Shown here piece by piece: positions 7,180 through 8,023 of a DNA stretch of 8,023 nucleotides (the stretch's first letter is position 1; each line of letters opens with the position of its first letter). Below the pieces are notes generated by a model that did no database searches, was not told where the DNA came from, and saw only the letters and a program-made list of their open reading frames with translations. Both the position numbers and the translations under genes were made by a program. The DNA is taken from positions 125,629 through 133,651 of the forward strand of contig NZ_JIBO01000010.1 of assembly GCF_000688655.1 (NCBI RefSeq), written 5' to 3'. The stretch comes from Lonsdalea quercina subsp. quercina (lineage in GTDB: Bacteria > Pseudomonadota > Gammaproteobacteria > Enterobacterales > Enterobacteriaceae).

Positions 7180-8023
7180 TCAGCGTTCAGCGCGCTGCTG
7201 GGACTTCAGCCATGCAATTTCGTCCGGCCAGATATCGGGATTCACCGTTTCCAGAATCAGGGGAATACCATCGAATCGGGGATCGCGCATGATGTAGCTG
7301 AAAACCGGTTTGCCGATGTTACCTTCGCCCAGGCTATGGTGACGGTCGACTCGACTATTGAATTCGCTTTTCGCGTCGTTGAGATGCATCCCTCGGAGAT
7401 ATTGGAAACCAACCACCTTTTCCAGCTCATCGAAAGTGCGCTGGCAATCTTCTTCTGTGCGCAGGTCGTAGCCCGCGGCAAAGGCGTGGCAGGTATCAAT
7501 GCAAAAACCGACCCGGCTTTTGTCTTCAACCTGATCGATGATTTCGGCCAGATGCTCGAATCGAAAACCGAGGTTGCTGCCTTGTCCCGCCGTATTTTCA
7601 ATCACGGCGGTGACCCCTTCAGTGACATCCAGCGCCATGTTGATGGACTCGGCGATGCGCGAAAGGCAGCGGCTTTCGTCAATCTGCTGCAGATGGCTGC
7701 CGGGGTGAAAGTTCAGCAGCGTCAGCCCCAGTTGCTGACAGCGACTCAGCTCGTCGATAAACGCGGCACGTGACTTTTCTAGCGCCTCTTCAACGGGGTG
7801 ACCCAGGTTAATCAGATAGCTGTCGTGGGGCAGGATCTGAGCCGGGGTGTAATGATATTGCTCACAGGCAGACTTGAAGCGGTCGATCACGTCCGGGGTT
7901 AACGGCGCGGCGCGCCACTGACGCTGGTTTTTAGTAAACAGCGCAAATGCCGTTGCTTCGATCTCGTGTGCGCGGATGACGGCTTGATCAACGCCGCCTG
8001 CTGCACTGACGTGAGCACCTACG
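7180..8023 (-). CDS. nfo: Nfo, endonuclease IV (AP endonuclease); about three N-terminal codons outside window
   Basis: Endonuclease IV is a metal-dependent apurinic/apyrimidinic endonuclease of base excision repair with a TIM-barrel fold and a three-zinc centre. It cuts 5' of abasic sites and repairs oxidised 3' ends. The frame is open to the right edge; the first whole codon (8022-8020) encodes the Val of [10 protein letters not shown], corresponding to residue 4 in E. coli, so only about three codons are missing and the full length should be near 283 (E. coli 285). Metal ligands known from E. coli are all present: His69 (LPHDSYL), His109 (FHPGSH), Glu145 (IENTAGQ), Asp179 and His182 (IDTCHAF), His216 (GMHLND), Asp229 and His231 (DRHHSLG) and Glu261 (ILETVN). 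It converges on fruA. Promoter and any SoxS control would lie outside the window. Confidence 0.97.
   Translation of the reverse strand, partial: VGAHVSAAGGVDQAVIRAHEIEATAFALFTKNQRQWRAAPLTPDVIDRFKSACEQYHYTPAQILPHDSYLINLGHPVEEALEKSRAAFIDELSRCQQLGLTLLNFHPGSHLQQIDESRCLSRIAESINMALDVTEGVTAVIENTAGQGSNLGFRFEHLAEIIDQVEDKSRVGFCIDTCHAFAAGYDLRTEEDCQRTFDELEKVVGFQYLRGMHLNDAKSEFNSRVDRHHSLGEGNIGKPVFSYIMRDPRFDGIPLILETVNPDIWPDEIAWLKSQQRAER

Noticed and set aside
7153..7773. A 206-codon open frame on the plus strand antisense to nfo
   Set aside because: It is a shadow of nfo in GC-rich sequence, with no ribosome binding site or recognisable domain, and it would begin inside the nfo-side hairpin.
7180..7890. 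A shorter nfo product starting at a GTG at 7890
   Set aside because: The frame stays open with endonuclease IV sequence to the window edge, so the GTG is internal (residue 48).
1..8023. CRISPR array, insertion sequence, prophage, tRNA, toxin-antitoxin or defence genes
   Set aside because: No direct-repeat array, transposase, tRNA cloverleaf or defence domain is visible; genes fill almost all of the window and are all conserved housekeeping or metabolic ones.

Overview
The window is ordinary chromosomal sequence from an enterobacterium (order Enterobacterales). All seven proteins closely resemble E. coli K-12 proteins as I recall them, and the order yeiR-yeiP-yeiW-setB-fruB-fruK-fruA matches the E. 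coli fru region. Moderately high GC and residue-level differences from E. coli fit a plant-associated or soil genus such as those of Pectobacteriaceae. That placement is inference, and I cannot fix the genus. I see no mobile element, CRISPR array, tRNA, rRNA or sign of recent transfer.

Layout. Positions 1-622 (minus strand) hold the N-terminal part of the zinc-binding GTPase YeiR, cut by the left edge. Positions 690-1262 (minus) encode the EF-P paralogue YeiP/EfpL, followed by a probable terminator. A divergent gap of about 190 bp leads to yeiW (1451-1705, plus), a small cysteine-rich protein. YeiW converges on setB (1720-2901, minus), a sugar efflux permease of the major facilitator superfamily. 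A 325 bp divergent control region (2902-3226) carries three good Cra/FruR operators and serves the fructose operon fruB-fruK-fruA (3227-7021, plus). That operon ends in a strong intrinsic terminator (7057-7086). The endonuclease IV gene nfo (7180-8023, minus) converges on it and lacks only about three N-terminal codons at the right edge.

How the genes work together. FruB (EIIA-M-HPr) takes phosphate from enzyme I and passes it to the IIB domain of FruA. The FruA IIC domain imports fructose and releases fructose 1-phosphate, and FruK phosphorylates this to fructose 1,6-bisphosphate. Fructose 1-phosphate is the accepted inducer of Cra, so the operators upstream of fruB close a simple feedback loop. 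SetB exports sugars and faces the operon across the same control region. YeiR, YeiP, YeiW and Nfo (metal homeostasis, translation rescue, unknown function, DNA repair) are conserved neighbours with no clear functional tie to fructose use.

I found no undescribed system. The points most worth checking are the three-operator Cra arrangement, a Cra-like site near setB, the arginine-tipped loop of YeiP/EfpL, and a tiny open frame with a strong ribosome binding site after the fruA terminator.
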